A DNA stretch of 64,000 nt from Pithys albifrons albifrons (GCF_047495875.1 NC_092459.1:19639795-19703794), one strand, 5' to 3'; positions 20,841 through 35,923 are shown, numbered from the stretch's first letter. The notes: a model not told the origin generated them from the sequence alone. Numbers and translations: made by a program.

Positions 20841-23027
20841 ACACAACCATAAAGTGCATATAGTCTACTGACTATACAAGTAGACAGTAAAACTACTCAA
20901 TTTTCAAGGACTTCAGTTATCTAAAGGAAAATCATGCACCAAGTTCAAAAATATATTTTTCAGTTGACACAAATAAATGTTTATATTTGTTCTTTTTATT
21001 TTTGTCAGATAGTTTACTATGATTCATTTTAAGCAGAATTTTAATCTTCTTTTCTCTCTAGAAAATAAGCTTGCTGATAAACTTGGAAAGGTGAAAAAAG
21101 TATAAGCAGCTTAACACTGGACAAGAAACCACTTGTTATAAAATAAATACTTATGTTTGTTAAAATGGGAGAGCTCTAACAAAACCCATCATGACTTTTT
21201 TTTTCATGTGGTTTTCCACTTTTTTAGAACTCCTCTTAAAATAACTTAAATATTTATGACATGGATTTGAGAAATCAGACAGTAGTAATTCCAAGATAAA
21301 ACTTTTCATCCAAAAATCTTAAAATATTGCACTACTTCACAAATCAATTTACCACCTCTTAAGACTTCACTAGTATTTGCCTCTTAAAAAGTATACAATG
21401 GGGTTTAAGTATTTTCCATAGCTTACATAGGAAACACAATAATTATAAAAGAGTAAAGTTCTTTATAGCCAAATTCAACTATTCTGAATTATCTACAGAG
21501 ATTTTTAAAGTTAATCCTGAAAAGAAACAAAAAAAAAAGCTTCATGTTATCCACACCCCAGTAACAAGGAAGTACTTGAATCAGAACTGAAACTGTGATA
21601 TATGTGATATATGGTGCAAATACTTTACAAATCAGTATTATCCACTATTCATACAGTTATCTAAATATCAGCTTCTTTGAGAATCTCATATTGATTCACG
21701 CCCATAAAGCTTCAATCTAGACTGACTGGCTTATTTGGAGTGCAATCAATTTGACAAATGACTCAATAAATATAATTGGTTTAATAATTTTATGATGATA
21801 TGCAACCTTGACGCAAATCCAAAGTATTGATCCCACCCTTGAAAATACAAAGAAATAAAACAGAAGAAACCATTTTCTTTTTTCTTTGTTATTGTAAGCA
21901 AATGTAATGTAAGAAGACTGTGAAATTCAGAATAAAGGATATATAGAAAAAAGTGGACATTTCTAAATCATAATTTCAAGTGTTACTTAAGCTTAAGTCT
22001 ATAAGCTTTTCTCCAGAGTCTCTAAATGCTGTGATTTCCCCTACAAGCAAGGTCATGGAGATTTATGAAAAAATTAATGAATGTTTGTTTATTTCACTCT
22101 AAGTCAAATACGTGGAATAATTCTCCTTAGGAGCTCTTCTTATGGGAATGAACATTATAATAATCAGTAAGATTCAGACTAATGGTGAAACACATTATGT
22201 CAGAAGCATCAAAACTTAAGAACAGATCTAGAGACAAAGAAAACCTGGCAAAGAAAATTTTAAGCAAAACTTTTACCTGGTTTGTACATGCTTCCAAACA
22301 ACTGCGGTCAGTTGATGCATAGATGTTTTTTCATCTTGGCTTGTACTGACATGTCTAGAACTACCAAACAAGGGAGTATTTTGACCATACACAGGCTTGC
22401 AAAACTACATTTCAAACCTGTATAGCAGGCTTATAAAAGGGTCTTCCCAAAGCTTATGCTCTCAGGTGTCAAAGATATCTTTTTAATGCCTTTTTTTCCT
22501 GCATCTCTTACACTATTTTTTTTTTACTTTTACAATACCATTGTATCAATGAAAGCCAGGATAAACAACTTACCCCTATAACATTAGATTTAGCCTTCAT
22601 AATATTGTTCCTACTGATGGTGTCTTTTTCTGTCTTTATGTACCTTTTAAAAGCCATTACCCTGATTCTGTGTTGCATGGCATTTTCAGTAGCCGTTTAT
22701 ACTTGTGCAATGTGAATGCAAACTGAATGCAATATTATTAGCTCTGATTAAAGCATTGTTTTGCTCAGGAGTACCTCCTTCAAGGAGGGACAGGACTGTA
22801 AATTATCATGACAATCATCTTTATGAGAAAGGTAGAAGAGGGGAGTGAGTTAGTAATGAGATTATCATAATGTCCTGTATTTCATATATTTTTCTCAGTC
22901 TCAGGTTCCAATGGTTTTAGTCATCCGATTTCCATTAAAGTCATTCCGACTCATGTGGCTTTAATACCACATGGCACTAGGCAATGCAGGTGAAATATTA
23001 TGGATGGTATAATTGCATAAGTTTTTC
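20841..23027. other. unique AT-rich sequence, no gene seen
   Basis: No repeat or coding frame is recognised. Confidence 0.55.
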
Positions 23028-23110
23028 ACAGAATCAGAATATTCTATGTTGGAAGACATCTACAAGGATCATCAAGTCCAACTTTTAAGTGAATGGCCTT
23101 ATACTCCTTC
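23028..23110 (-). mobile_element. CR1 LINE 3' tip
   Basis: This is a short CR1 terminus in reverse complement: CACAGAATCAGAATATTCTATGTTGG, then the CTACAAGGATCATCAAGTCCAAC block. It breaks off at about 23110. Confidence 0.85.
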
Positions 23111-26100
23111 CAGTAGACGTCCCATCTGTATTATATGTGTAGATTTTGTGTGTTAAAATTCTGATTTCTCCCTGGTATGAAACAAATTTAAAAATAGTAA
23201 GTTTTGGAAAAACTTTTATAGTGAGTGTGGACAATTTTTTGATGCTGGAAGGCTATTAGCTACAGAACTCTAATAAAACTACAATAAACAGGTACACTAG
23301 AATGCCTGGTTTTATAATTAAGTGATAATAGCAGTATTGTGCTATTTTATGAAGTAATAATCCTGTTCCCAAAGTATGAGGCTGAAAGATGAACATTTTA
23401 TTCCAAGACTAGAACTAGCTTATTGCCTCATAAAACAGTGCAGCAGCACATTATCGGTAGGATGTGGCTAGATTAGTGCTACTGTAGATTTTTATACTTT
23501 TTAACTATTTAGTGTAAAATCTGGTTAGAGTTACATGTAATTTATGAATACCTAGGGTGAGATGGTAATGAGTTTGGAACTGGATAAATAAGTAAAACCA
23601 CAAAAGACTGAATGAAACAGTTCTGTCAATTACTACTTTGCAAATGTATTCACATAACTTTGAAAGGAAAGTAAAAAACATGAGTAATAATGCCTTTTTC
23701 CATTTGCATATAACTGTGGGAGTATTGACTTACATTATGCCTTTAGTCACTTGGTGAAGTAAAATGCATAATGCAGAAAAATGCTGCCTTAGGGTTGATC
23801 TGCAAGCATCTATATTTTGCATTACTCATGTGAATAGCCATAATGAAGTCAATGCAGCTACTCGGGTATCTAAGTTTACCCACACATATTAGAAGATTCA
23901 AGGTCAGGATCATAATTCCTTGTTGATCTTAGTTTGAACATTTTGATATTAGAAAACATGAATAAACCATTCTTGTTACCAACGTAAAGCAAAATGAATA
24001 TGTGTGGAAGGCAGTCCCTGGGTGTAGATTTTTCACTCAAGTCAGGTAGAGTTACACCTGGCTAATAGCCAAAGAATAAAGCATGTCACATACACAGAAC
24101 AATGTGATACACTTTTCTTGTCAGCTGTAAGCAGGACACACTTCATGCTTTTCTATTTCATTATTTAGAACAGGAAAATGCTCTTGTTCTTCTCTGTGCT
24201 GGAAAACTACTGTGTTATACTACATGTGTGCTTGTACCTTCATCAACTTTCCTTTGGTCATATTTCCTCAGTTGCCCACCAATTAAATGTCCCAGAAATT
24301 ACCAGTTTCCTCTCTAGCTATTTTTCAAAAAGCAATGAATACTTAACTGGTTAAAGAGGCATGTAAAAGTCTATTCCCAGTTATAGTAAAATGTAGCTCC
24401 TGAATTTAAATACACATTTTGTGCATTAAGGCATCTGACCGGTTCATGAAAGATTTCACCACAAAACTAATTCAATATAAGAAATTATTAAAGGACTAGG
24501 TGCTTTTGAGGACTTTTTTTTCAATATTCCAATCAAGAAGAGAAAAATTATACAATGATCCAACCAAGTAACATATCGTTGTTGTATGTCTGCCACAGAA
24601 ATATCTCTGAGAACAAATCTCTCACAAATGTATTTATTTATTTTTCTAGTGTATGACTTGCGCTGCAATCCCTATATACTATTTACCATTCTTCAGTCTT
24701 TTTCCCATGACCAGCTTACTCAAACTGTACACAGAATTCAAAATTTGCTGTGGAAACCTATTTTTTCTTCTGTTTTTCATGCGTGTTACTGCTGACACTA
24801 CTGTCTCTTTTCACCTTCAACTGGATTCTACAAGATGACAGTGTCATATTTCAGTATTTGTCAAGGCAATAGAATACTTTGCCTTTTACATCACTAACTG
24901 TTAAATAATTAATCCTATGCCATCCCTGTGAGTTTGATAAGTATTATCCTTCTCTTATAGATGAGGCAGTAAACACCAAAGGCTAAATTCTATTGACGTC
25001 AGCAGAGGGTTATTAAGGATTTTGTAGAAATCTTTAGTAGTGAAGTTAAAGAGTCTCTAGTTCCTATTTCTGTGGACAATCTAATGGTGTAAACTAACTA
25101 ATAATAGACACTTTTTAGTGCTTCACTTACAGAACCAGAGATTGTCCCAAATATACTGAATAAAGAAGAATATAATTTATCCACTGCCTCTGATCTTCTC
25201 CAGGAGGCTATAAAGACATGAACTGCAGCATCATTTCCTCTCTTACAGTTATATTTTGCAGTTCCTTCATTTTGCCATTGAGGGAAAAAGCAACACAGCT
25301 TAAAGTCCCTTTATTATTTAGGAAAAGTGAGAAGCTATTTTAATCTCCTTCTGATTAATCCTTTTTAGGATTTATCATTCAGTTACTTTTGGGCTATGGA
25401 GTATTTGCCTATGGTAAGAAGTAACACATACTCTTTGGCACATAGTAAATGTAGGAAAATAATAGAATTCTTAGTGTTTTAGCATGTTATTCAAAAATTA
25501 GCACTGTAAGCTGAACACCAGCTGCTAGACATCAAGCTGATGAAACAATGATATGCAAAAATAGAGTGACGTAGTTCTGTAGAAATCTGATTCAACATGT
25601 AACAATTTTAATGGGTCATCATTCTAATAGTACACTGACCACAAAGAAGGTAGACTACTTCTTTACCATGCAGTTCCAGAATATTTCCATTCACTTGCTG
25701 TGTCTAGCAAACACTTCTTTCCAGCAAATTTGCTGGCAAAATAATTAAAAAAAATAAACAAACAAATGCAGGATACTAAGGTCAGCTGACAAAAAGGACT
25801 TTCATGCGAATTCTTAGCCTGGTGGAAACACACGGAAACTGTTTACCAGAAATTGTCCTTGGCCTAGAATTGTTTGGGAGATTTCTAGTTGGCCAAAGAA
25901 AATTCTGAATAATTTTAGAATAATCAGTTGAAATCCAGCACCCAGCAACATTCCCAGCTTTAACCTACAAGCATAAACATTGCAATAAAAACCAGTGACA
26001 GTTGTCATCATACTTGTCAGATACTGCTCTGTACACATTTTGCCTGCCTACTTAATTTTGACTGCATGAGTAAATGCCAGATAAGATAGGAAGATCTCTG

Positions 26101-27490
26101 GTTGAAATGTGTTACATCAAGTAGTGAGTGAATCTTCATCTCTGAGTGTGTGTTGTGCAATCAGTTAACCAAACCGTCTTATTAACATGAAAAAGAAAAA
26201 CATCAACCAACCAACCAACCAAAATACTCAGGCGATTACTCAGTTTTTGGATACCTTTTTCTCATAACTTCTGATAATTATTTCTGATACATTATATTTA
26301 TAGCATAAGGGTGAATGTTTTTTCTTACCTCATGCTAAATGTCTTCAGCCTAAATATTCATTCTGGTCATCTGGACCCTCAGGTTAAAAGATTAGGTATT
26401 CTAGTACATGAAAACAAATTCTGACTTTGATTTCTCTAAAAAAGTAAAATCTAGAGCATTTTGTATTTTAAAATGACTTCTAATTTTCTTAAAATATATA
26501 GAACTTTTATATTTACACATATTTATTTAATTATTACATATCTGTACTAAATGTAGGCTCCAGTCTGTGGAATATTTTCCATTCTACTCTGAAAAATACT
26601 ATAACTGAGAATGTGAAATGATAAAGAAAACATATTTCCACAATCTTTTAATCTTAATTCATCATTTGTAGTTCTATGAATAGGAAAATCCCTGGGTTTA
26701 GCTTCCAACGTAATTAGATTTAAACTAAAATAGATGTTTTGCATAATGATTTGTTCTCTCTTTAAAGGTGCACCGTAATGAAGCATGCTCTTTTATTCTC
26801 CACTAATTACAATTAGAGTTCAAAATTCCACTCTGATTAGCCTTTGATTATCACAACATTTTGTGAATAGCAAAATAATGACTTCACTTAAGTTGTAATA
26901 GCAAACCATAGATAAAGCCAACATTTTTTTTAATGGTGTAAAATATGGAGAATAAGAAACTAAAAAAAAATCATGTTTACCTTTATGCCCTTTTAACATC
27001 ACTCAGTAAAACTTGAATATCCTTTCATTTTAATCAAAATTCTATTCTGGAAAAACATCTATTTCTGTTTGGGCCAATCATTGTCACAAACTTTATTTAG
27101 AACTGCACTGTTTGTGTTACTATTATAAATAATATGTTTTCAAATTCATCAAGAAAAATTATCAACAAACTTTTCATTTATTTATAGACATTCTGCTTAA
27201 AAGGACTATTGGGGGAATTCTTGCTACTTGTCTGCTAGTGCTGCTTAGCTGTAAACTCTGCAGGAATGAACAAGGTTCATAGACATCAACAAAGCTATAT
27301 GGACCATTATCAAAAACAAAGTACTTCACATCTTAGGAATTTCTGGTATTCAGTACAAACTGTCCTTTCCTTAACAGTAAAAAAGAGGTTTTTTCAGCTA
27401 TTTAATGGCTGTTTTCATTATTGTCTTAATAACTAAACTATTGCATTTCAAAGAACATGCATATAAGCAGTCATTTTCTGATCCAGATTT
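23111..27490. other. unique AT-rich sequence, no gene seen
   Basis: It contains only a CAAC repeat at 26204-26222 and chance open frames (24456-24668, 25814-26038, 26547-26786) without recognisable motifs. Confidence 0.55.
26204..26222. repeat. (CAAC)n microsatellite
   Basis: About five tetranucleotide units. Confidence 0.9.
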
Positions 27491-30060
27491 CATAGAATGA
27501 TTCAAGTTGGCTGGTGATATTCATCTAGATAATCTAGCCTAACCCCCTGCCATGGGCAGGGATGTCTTTCACCTCATCCAGCCTGACTCTGAACTCTGTC
27601 AATGATGGGGCACCCATAAGTTCTCTGGGAAACCTATTCAGGTGTCTCACCACCCTCATGATGAAAAATTTTCTCCAATGTCCAGTTAAAAACTACATTC
27701 TCTTTAAAACCATTTCTCCTTGTTCTTTCACTACAGCCAATGGGAAAAAGCCTTTCTCCATTTTTCTTATAAGCTCATTTCAGTATTGAGAGGCCATAAT
27801 GAGGTCTTACCAGTTCCTTGTTTTCTTCATGTTGAAGAACCAACACCTCCATTAGTCTTTCCTCAGAGGAGAAGTGTTCCAGCCCTGTGATCATTTTTGC
27901 CACCCTCCTCTGCATCTACTTTAATAACTGTCTGTCTTGTGCTGGAGACCTCAGAACTGGATTCAGTACTACAAATCAGATGCTATGAGTGTAGTTAGAG
28001 CAGCAGAATCGCCTCCCTCAACCTCTGAGCCACACTTCTTTTTCTGAATGGAGATGATTGGCTTTCTGGTTTGGAAGCACACAGTACTGGGTTATGTGCA
28101 GATGAATATCTTCTCCATCATGGAACTCCATGGACTACAAGAGACAGGCTGCCTCACCATGGTCTTCCCCACAGGCTGCAGAGGAATCTCTGCTCCTGCA
28201 CCTGGAGCACCTCCTCCCTCTCCTTCCCTGGCCTTGGTGTCTGCAGAGCTGTTTCTCTCACATATTTCATTCTTCTCTCCAGTTGCAATTACCCAGGTGG
28301 TTTTATTCACTTTCTTAAATATATTGGTGCAGAGGTGCTATTGCTGGCACTCGGTCTTGGCCTTGGCGAGTAACAGGTCTGTCTTGGAGCTAATTGACAT
28401 TGACTCTATCAGACACAGGGAAAGCTTCTGGTAGTTTTTCACAGAAGCTACCCCTGTAGCCCCACATTTGACATTGAGCCACTGCTTTTAACTCTTTGGA
28501 TGCAGCTGTCCAGCCAATTCCTTATGAGTTGAATAGTCCATTCATCAAATCTGTATCTCTTCCATTAGAGGTAAGAATTTTGTGGGTGTCTGTATCAGAG
28601 GCCTAATGGAAGCTTAAGTTGATGACAGCAGTTCCTCTTTGTTCACTAATACAGTTACTTCATCATAGAAGACCATGGGATTATTCAGGCGTAACATATC
28701 CTTGGTGGAGCTCTGCTGGCTGTCTCTACCTCCTCATCTTATGCTCTTGTAGTCTAAGATTTCCTTAAAAAACTACCAGGTCAGTTCAGCTTTCTTGTCT
28801 CTGAGGGCAGTTTCCCAGGGAGTCCCATCCATTAACTTCTCAGAGAACTAAATGTTTGCTCTCATAAATTCAGAAACTTCACAATACACTTACCATGGCA
28901 CATATAACCCTCAAGATCATAAAATCCATCAGGGCATGATCACTGCAGACCAGACGGCTGCAGTCTTGACATCTCTCTCTAGTTCATCCTTATTGGTAAA
29001 CAATGCTTCTCTTCTGGTTGGTCTTTATGTCTCCTGGATTAAGAAGTTACTCTTGATATACTCAGAGTCTCCAGAACACCTTACAGCTCACTGCACTGCT
29101 TTTCCTGCAGATTTCAGGGTGACAGCAGGATCAGGGTCTGTGAGCACGGTGCTTACTGCAGTTGAATTAAGAAGGATTTGTCAACATCTTCCTCTTCATT
29201 AGTCAGCATGTAATAAACAAACCACTAGGCTTTGTTTGCTTGGCCTCTAATTTTCACCCACAAGCTCTCAATCTGTTAATCACTGCTTCAAAAAGATAGC
29301 TTAGTGCAATCAGCCCATCCATTTCTCTACAGAGAAGGCAACATCTCTGCCTGTCTATCCCTTCTGAACACTGCCCCAGGATTAACTAAGAGTGATTAGA
29401 TCCTGTTTTTTTAGCTGCATAGTGATTTCCAACATGTTTGTTACCCATTCTGCATGCATTGGTATGGAGTCACATCCCTTAGTCTTTTGACCAAGTCATG
29501 TTTTCAGAGGAATATGATCTAATTCCTTTGAAACATTTGACAGGAGTTTCCCTAGTGGTTACTAATACAACAGCAATCCATGTGTCTTCTCTGTACTCAG
29601 AACTCCATTCCCTTACTCTGGTAAGTCTAGTTTAAAATTTTACCTATAAGCCTGTGTAGCTTGTTGGTGAAGACCTTCTTGCCCCACCTGGTCAGGTGAA
29701 TCCTATCAGCTTCCAAAAGGCCAACCTTCTCAAATGTAGATCCATGACCATAAAAGCCAAAACTTTTAAGTATGGCACCAGCCTCACAGCCAGGCATTCA
29801 CATGTTCAATTAATCTGCTCCTTCCAGAATCTTCTTCTCTGAATGGAAGGATAGAGAAGAAAAACACCTGTGTTTCATATCCTCATAGCATGTTTACTCT
29901 GAGGGAAATATAGTCTTTTTTGATGGTTCTAAGTTGCCTCTACATGGAGTAGTAGGAGTGGATGATAATCTCTAGGATTCATCAGACCTGGGAGCCCCTC
30001 AGAGATGTCACAAATGTGAGCTCCTGGTAGACAGCAAACTTCTTTAGAGAAATTTTATAG
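27491..30060 (-). mobile_element. old CR1 LINE, about 2.6 kb, internally deleted
   Basis: This is a diverged CR1 on the minus strand. The 3' tip is at 27491 (CATAGAATGATTCAAG). The 3' region follows (CTGACTCTGAACTCTGTC; the 'CTCCCTCAACCTCTGAGCC' and 'GATTGGCTTTCTGGTTTGG' blocks at 28010-28075). RT-derived blocks at 28480-28830 follow (for example GGCCTAATGGAAGC, TGGAGCTCTGCTGGCTGTCTC), then endonuclease-region similarity around 29090-29200. The last part, with TCAGACCTGGGAGCCCCTC at 29972-30000, is like the ORF1/5' region. No open reading frame of the element survives, and the total is shorter than the roughly 4.5 kb of a full CR1. The frames at 28048-28434 and 28852-29202 on the plus strand are antisense shadows. 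Confidence 0.75.
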
Positions 30061-33000
30061 ACAGAAAAAGGGTAACTCTTGATTTAATGAACTGCCATTG
30101 ATTTCTGAAGTGGAATTTATCTATGCAGCACTTCATATGGCCTGAAAACTACTGAAAATAAAACGACACATCTGGAAACAGACAGTAGATGCCTCCCATC
30201 CTTTAGAAGTACTTCTAATTTACATGCATAAATGTACTATATAAAAACACAGTTCTGAAACTCACCAAATATTTTGATGTTCCTTTTCCCAACAAGAAGG
30301 CGCAGTGGTGCTGATGAAGGCCTATCAGAATCCTGCACAAGGACTGGGAGTAAATTGTGAAGATATTGCTTTTAATGTGTAACATTTGAAAAGAAGTTGA
30401 TCAGGGCACATAGAGGTTTTCTTAAAAGAGATGAATAAAGAAAAGCTTATTTCCCTTCATAAAATAAAAGGTCAAAAGTGATAGGTTCACTTTCTGTAAT
30501 CAGATATTTTTTTGCATCACAGAGAAATGAATGCAATTTTCTAGTAGTCACAACCAGGTTGCAAAATTTCTAGTTGCTAACAGATCAAACCAAAGCTAGT
30601 AAATACCTGTAAGTTCCAGTTTGGTGGGTGTCTGTTTGAGTTTCAAGTGCAGTTTTTTCACTTGTTTATTTTTTTGGATTCTTCCACTAAAATGTAAAAG
30701 ACAAAATATTAATATTTAATGCGTTCTGTTTATCAGCCTTAGTTCCTTTATAAAGATAAAATGTTCACAGAATCACATAGATACAATCAGTATGAATCTT
30801 CCAACTTACCTTTACTCTTCTGTTTCATGACTAAAGTTCATTTGCTTCAGAACTAGGTATTAAATTACCATTAAGATGGAGGATGAAAGAAAAAAATCAC
30901 TGAAGACAGAATTTTTATAAAGTCTGTGTTCTTAAACAGTATATAAATGGCAAAGATTTTGAATTGCTGTAGTATTTGAGAGAGGAGTAAAAAGATGCAG
31001 ATTCTTACAGGAAAATAAAAATACATGAAACAAGTTGAACACAAGGAATTGATAGTTTGCAATTACAGTCCAATGCTGGACATAAAAACACTGTCCCTCC
31101 TCTATTTCAAATAAATACAGCTATTGTGACATGCTGAAATTGCAAGTTAGTAAATTCTAAACTGATAAAAAGGAAACCTTTTTTCATACAGTATGTGATT
31201 ATACAGTAGAACTCAATGTCACTGAAAATCTTTGAAGTTAAGGATATATTCAGATAGATATTTATAATGATACAAAACATTCAAGTTTGAAATATTGAAT
31301 GAAAATGAACATTTTCAAACTGTGTATTTGTGGAATAAGCCTAAACCTCCTACTTTACTTTTCAGTATTTTCTAATCACAGTCATTTAGTAAAAAAAAAA
31401 AAAAATCCAAAAACATCCCTCCCCTCCAAAAAAAAAATAAAACAACAAAACAAAACAGGAAAACAAAAACACAAGGAAAAAGCTTTCTTGCATCTGTCAG
31501 CTTAAGAATTCTTACTACAACTATTAAGATACTAATCATTGTCAGACATTAATAGAGTAATTGCATTTCAGATCTAAAGCAATAACAACAGTAATTCCCA
31601 TGTTTTATGGGTTTTTTGATTATCCGTGGCTTGACTTTTGGAGTTTGTATCAGTGTTAATTAACACCAGTGGAGGGTTAGTGTTTTCAGAATCTCTACAA
31701 ATCAGCTGTTGATTGAACAGCAAAAATACAAATAATGCACAATTCACTTTATGTAGTATGCATATACACAGACACAAACATGTATTTCTTGCAATAATAC
31801 ATGCCGTACAAAACTACTTTGATGTTTGTAAAGTGAGCTAAAATTTTTAAGGGAAAGTCCTAGATGATTGAAAGGTATAAATATGTTTCTAGAGAGAGAT
31901 TAACTCATAAAGTTTTGCATTATGAAGTTAATGCATATTCAGGATAATTAAAAATATTGTAAAGACATTCCCTGTAGATCATACTGGAGGGATTTTACTC
32001 AGTTCTGATAATTTTAATTGTGTTTCTCTGCACTAGAATAAATGCCATGAAAGTATCTTAATTATGTACCTATGTCAGAATTTTCCTATCTAGCCTCCAA
32101 CAAAATCTCTCTTAATTACAAATTCTTCAAAGAAGGCTAGAATTCAAGTATCATCCTTGCAAATTATTTAAACTTCATGACATTTTTACATTTTTTGCAA
32201 AAGCTATTGATCTACCTGGAGTATGTCAAAGTTCTGCAACAACTGAAAGAGTCAGTTTGTAATGCTGTGTTGTCACTTCTCCTACATGAAATGCTTTCCT
32301 TTTGATATTTTTAATTTTTAGTTTCTACATTGCAAACATTTTATACAATAATATTAGTCATTGTGTAAGACCATGGGACTGGAACAGTTTAACATCAAAT
32401 TCCCAGTGTTTCTCTAAGTGCTAATAGATGATTTTGTTGTCTGTTCATTAGTAAGCTAATGTAATCTAATCAAATCCCTAAACAATAGCTCTTAGTAATC
32501 TCAAGACATTGATTAAAACAACAGCCTGGTACCCACTCATTCCCTCTAATTCGTCATGAGACAGGTGTTAGGCGACTGTCCTTTGGAACTTACTGTACAA
32601 TTTTCTTCTTGGATGAAAGGATGAAACCTGTCAGTTACCATCCTTTCCAATGAGAAGAATCTTTTTAAACCTCTGGGAACAAAAATGCTCTATTTTTGAA
32701 ATGTCCAGAAAACCTCATATGTTTCATGAAAATCTCCATTACTTAAAATATCAGTTTAAGAAAACTTATAATATTTGAGTGCCAGTAAGCCTGTTTTTAT
32801 CAGTCTTTAAAAGTGGAAAAAATTTGCTTTCTATATTGATACTGCCCTTCAATTCCATGTCTATCACCTCAAATCTGTATTTGAAAGATCGATAAAAATA
32901 CTCCATATATACTTATACTACAGGGTAAAAACAGATTCAGTTGAACCATCAGAATAACAGAATCTTTTTTTTTTTTTCAGCAACTTCCAGAAAGCTGCTT

Positions 33001-35220
33001 TAGATTTGTAAGCAACATATCAGCCTTCACTCAGCTGTTTGAATAACAACATATCAATAATGTGTCAGTTCAGAAAATGCAAAAAGGTATCTCCTTTACA
33101 AACCTGAGAAGCACCTGTGTTTGAATAAAAAATCAAACCAGTGTACATTTTCACACAGCTCCATGTTTATCTACTGTAATAAAGTATCATGTTTTTCAAT
33201 ATGCATTATTGAATACATTACTGCATGATTTTGTCAAAATGGCTTAAGAATCAACTCTTGATTTGTTCAGAAAATCCCATAAAACAAACTATTATTTAAG
33301 AAAAAAAAAGAAATCATTAGATAATTTACAAGAATATAACCCAGTCTAACAGTATTATAAATACATAATTTTGTGGATTTGGAGAAAAACACTTTTATTT
33401 TATTTTATTTGAAATAAATATCCAATAACATAAAAACTTTGCAAGGGATATAAAATGTCAGAATTAGAGTATCATCTCTTTAGTTGCCATCTTTCCTTTA
33501 GTGACCCAGATGTGTCATGTTCTAAGTATCTAAGCACAGAGCCAAGCTGTGGATCTTCCCAGAAACAATTTTCCTCACAGCTTCAGAATGAAATAGTAGT
33601 AAGCAGTTTTTAGAACTTTCAACCAGATGAAACTAGATAAATAGGAAAGAATATATTAAAAAGTGGAAATTGAAGAAATAAAAATAAAACTTTGGACAAG
33701 CTCTTTTTGTTTTTTATTTTCTGAATGAAAACTACGATTTTAAACAGCAAGTTAAACTGCCTTTTGCAATTGATGCAATATTTGGAAAAATTATCAAAAA
33801 ATGATTAATCCCTGCTCTTTGAGTAGCACATTGTCCATGGTCCTTGTAGGAAAATAAAGCTGCTTCTTCTGAGTAGTATAGCCGAGTAGTCACTTATACC
33901 TAACTTTCTTGCCCCCAGTCTTCTGCTGAGCTATGGAACATAAATTCAGAATATTGTTCATTATTTTTTCATGATATTGGACTAGGAGCAGGAGTTTCTC
34001 TCTTTTTAACCAGAACTTATATCATGTATATTGAATAGAGAAAGTCAAAAAAATGTGCTTAATTTAAGAGCTAAAATTGGATGGAGAGGATGGAATGGAA
34101 ACAGATGCTCAAAATGGTACAAACATCTCTATTAAATGGATCAACATTTATTATTCACTTGTCCCAGTTCTGACTGGGCTGAAAGGATTATATCAATCTT
34201 ATCATTACCTATAGCTCTACTGACATTACATTTCATTTACATAGCATTTCCACGACAATCACATGATCCTTATCATGAATATCTTTACATATTCTTCCAG
34301 ACAGCTTCTCTGCTTGGTACACATGTCTATAACTAAGGAGAAAAGTTGAGAAGACTGATTTAGATGTCCTAAACCAGAAGGTGACTAAAAGGAATCTAAA
34401 CAAACAAATAAACATACATACAACCTCCTAAGCATTTGTTCTTTAAAACCTCAAAAACATAATGAAAGAAGTTCTGTGTTTTTGTCTTAGGATCATGATA
34501 CAGCATCTCAAAAAAAGTCTGTCATAAATGTTTCTCTTCCACCTCTTGGTACATATGGTCTCACAATAATGTAGATATCAGTTTGAAATGTTGAGTGCAA
34601 ACTAATTAAGGGTATGCCTGTGCAACTTGATGAGACCAAGAGATATCACTTGCTAGAAGGAAAAAAGCTAATAGTTCATGTATTTTCTATAATGATGATA
34701 AAAATCATGGTGTCAATTATTGACAAGAGACTTTAAATAATGTACTTTCCTTCCAGGTAACACTAGAATTTCAGATTATCCCAAATTACAGTTATTTTGG
34801 CCAGTCTTAATATACAGTTTTTTACTGTGGCAGCTCCAATGGTTTTTTTCTTCAGTTATCTGATAGAAACTGCTCTCAACAGAATCTTAGGTACTGCAAA
34901 TTTCAGCACAACACAGTATAATCAAAAACACATTGCTCAAACCCACATTCTTATTCTCCTTGCATTTCAATGCAGCTTGCATCAAAAATAACTAATGTTA
35001 CACAGAGGCCAACATGTCTTTCATACGAAATTATAATTAAGTTTTATAAAATATTAATACCCAAAGTTAAGTGAGAGAAAAACATTTATAGTCCAATTAG
35101 TGCTTTCAAAAATTAGGAATTTCTACATAAACTATGACTGTATCACTCAAGACCTCACTTTGATCTTCAAGTAACAAGACTTGCAGCCAACAGATTTATT
35201 TAGAACACACATAAACATAA
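30061..35220. other. unique AT-rich sequence, no gene seen
   Basis: An A15 tract and A/C-rich low-complexity sequence lie at 31391-31480. I recognise no gene or interspersed repeat. Confidence 0.55.
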
Positions 35221-35923
35221 TGTCCTAGTTCAGCAAGCTGGGACCAGTTTATCACTGTGTGTGTGTGACCAAAGCTGTGTGTATTCTAAATCCTCTAAGT
35301 CATTTTGCATGAACTGTTAACAATGGACTATTTGCAGCAGCTGCCCAGGGCATACCTGACCCCTCAGGGTGAAAGCTGGGTGTTAAAGAAGCCTGTGAGA
35401 TAGGAGCTGTGATAACTCCCCTCTGGGGAGTTGTTAGCACTTTCACACCCAGACTGAGGGGGCATGTCTGCTGCTGGGCCAGCAACAATTCCAAAATACC
35501 CCATGACTCACAGAGTGAGATCACCCATTGTAGAACTCCCTGCCCTGGGGGAGGTACTGGGCGTTCCTGCCTGAACAAGAGGGTACATAATCTTGGGGCT
35601 TGAGGACTTCTGGTACCACTTGTTGACTGTGACCACCACTCTTGACCAGACTGTGACCATCATCTGCACCAACAGGGTTTTTTTTTCCCTTCTTTTTACT
35701 TTGGACTCAGGGGAACCATTTGGGGCTCAGCACAAGGGCTAACAAACACCATTGTGTTTGTGCCCCATGGGGCTGGGTTATACTTCTGGGTTTTGTAGGT
35801 TAAAACCAATTTCTCTTTGTATAATTGCATTAATTGCAATATTTTACTAAATTGTAACTCTGACTTATAAGGTCTCGTGTGTTGGGTTTGTTTCTCCTGT
35901 CGGTTTACCTTTGAACCAGTACA
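35221..35923 (+). mobile_element. solo LTR, second copy of the 6771 family
   Basis: This 703-bp LTR begins TGTCCTAGTTCAGCAAGC and ends ...GAACCAGTACA. It is collinear with 6771-7522 over its whole length, in the same orientation. It lacks about 50 bp in the segment just after the TATA-like TACATAAT. The flanks CATAA (left) and CATGC (right) share only the first three bases, so the 5-bp duplication has decayed or the ends are off by a base or two. The antisense frame 35300-35578 is a chance frame in the LTR. Confidence 0.83.

Noticed and set aside
28048..28434. 128-codon plus-strand frame, overlapping others at 28071-28373
   Set aside because: It is antisense to an old CR1 (27491-30060); the nucleotide blocks match CR1 in order.
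30766..30805. Possible CR1 tip (TTCACAGAATCACATAGAT)
   Set aside because: Only the first dozen bases resemble CR1 and the following sequence does not continue the family order.
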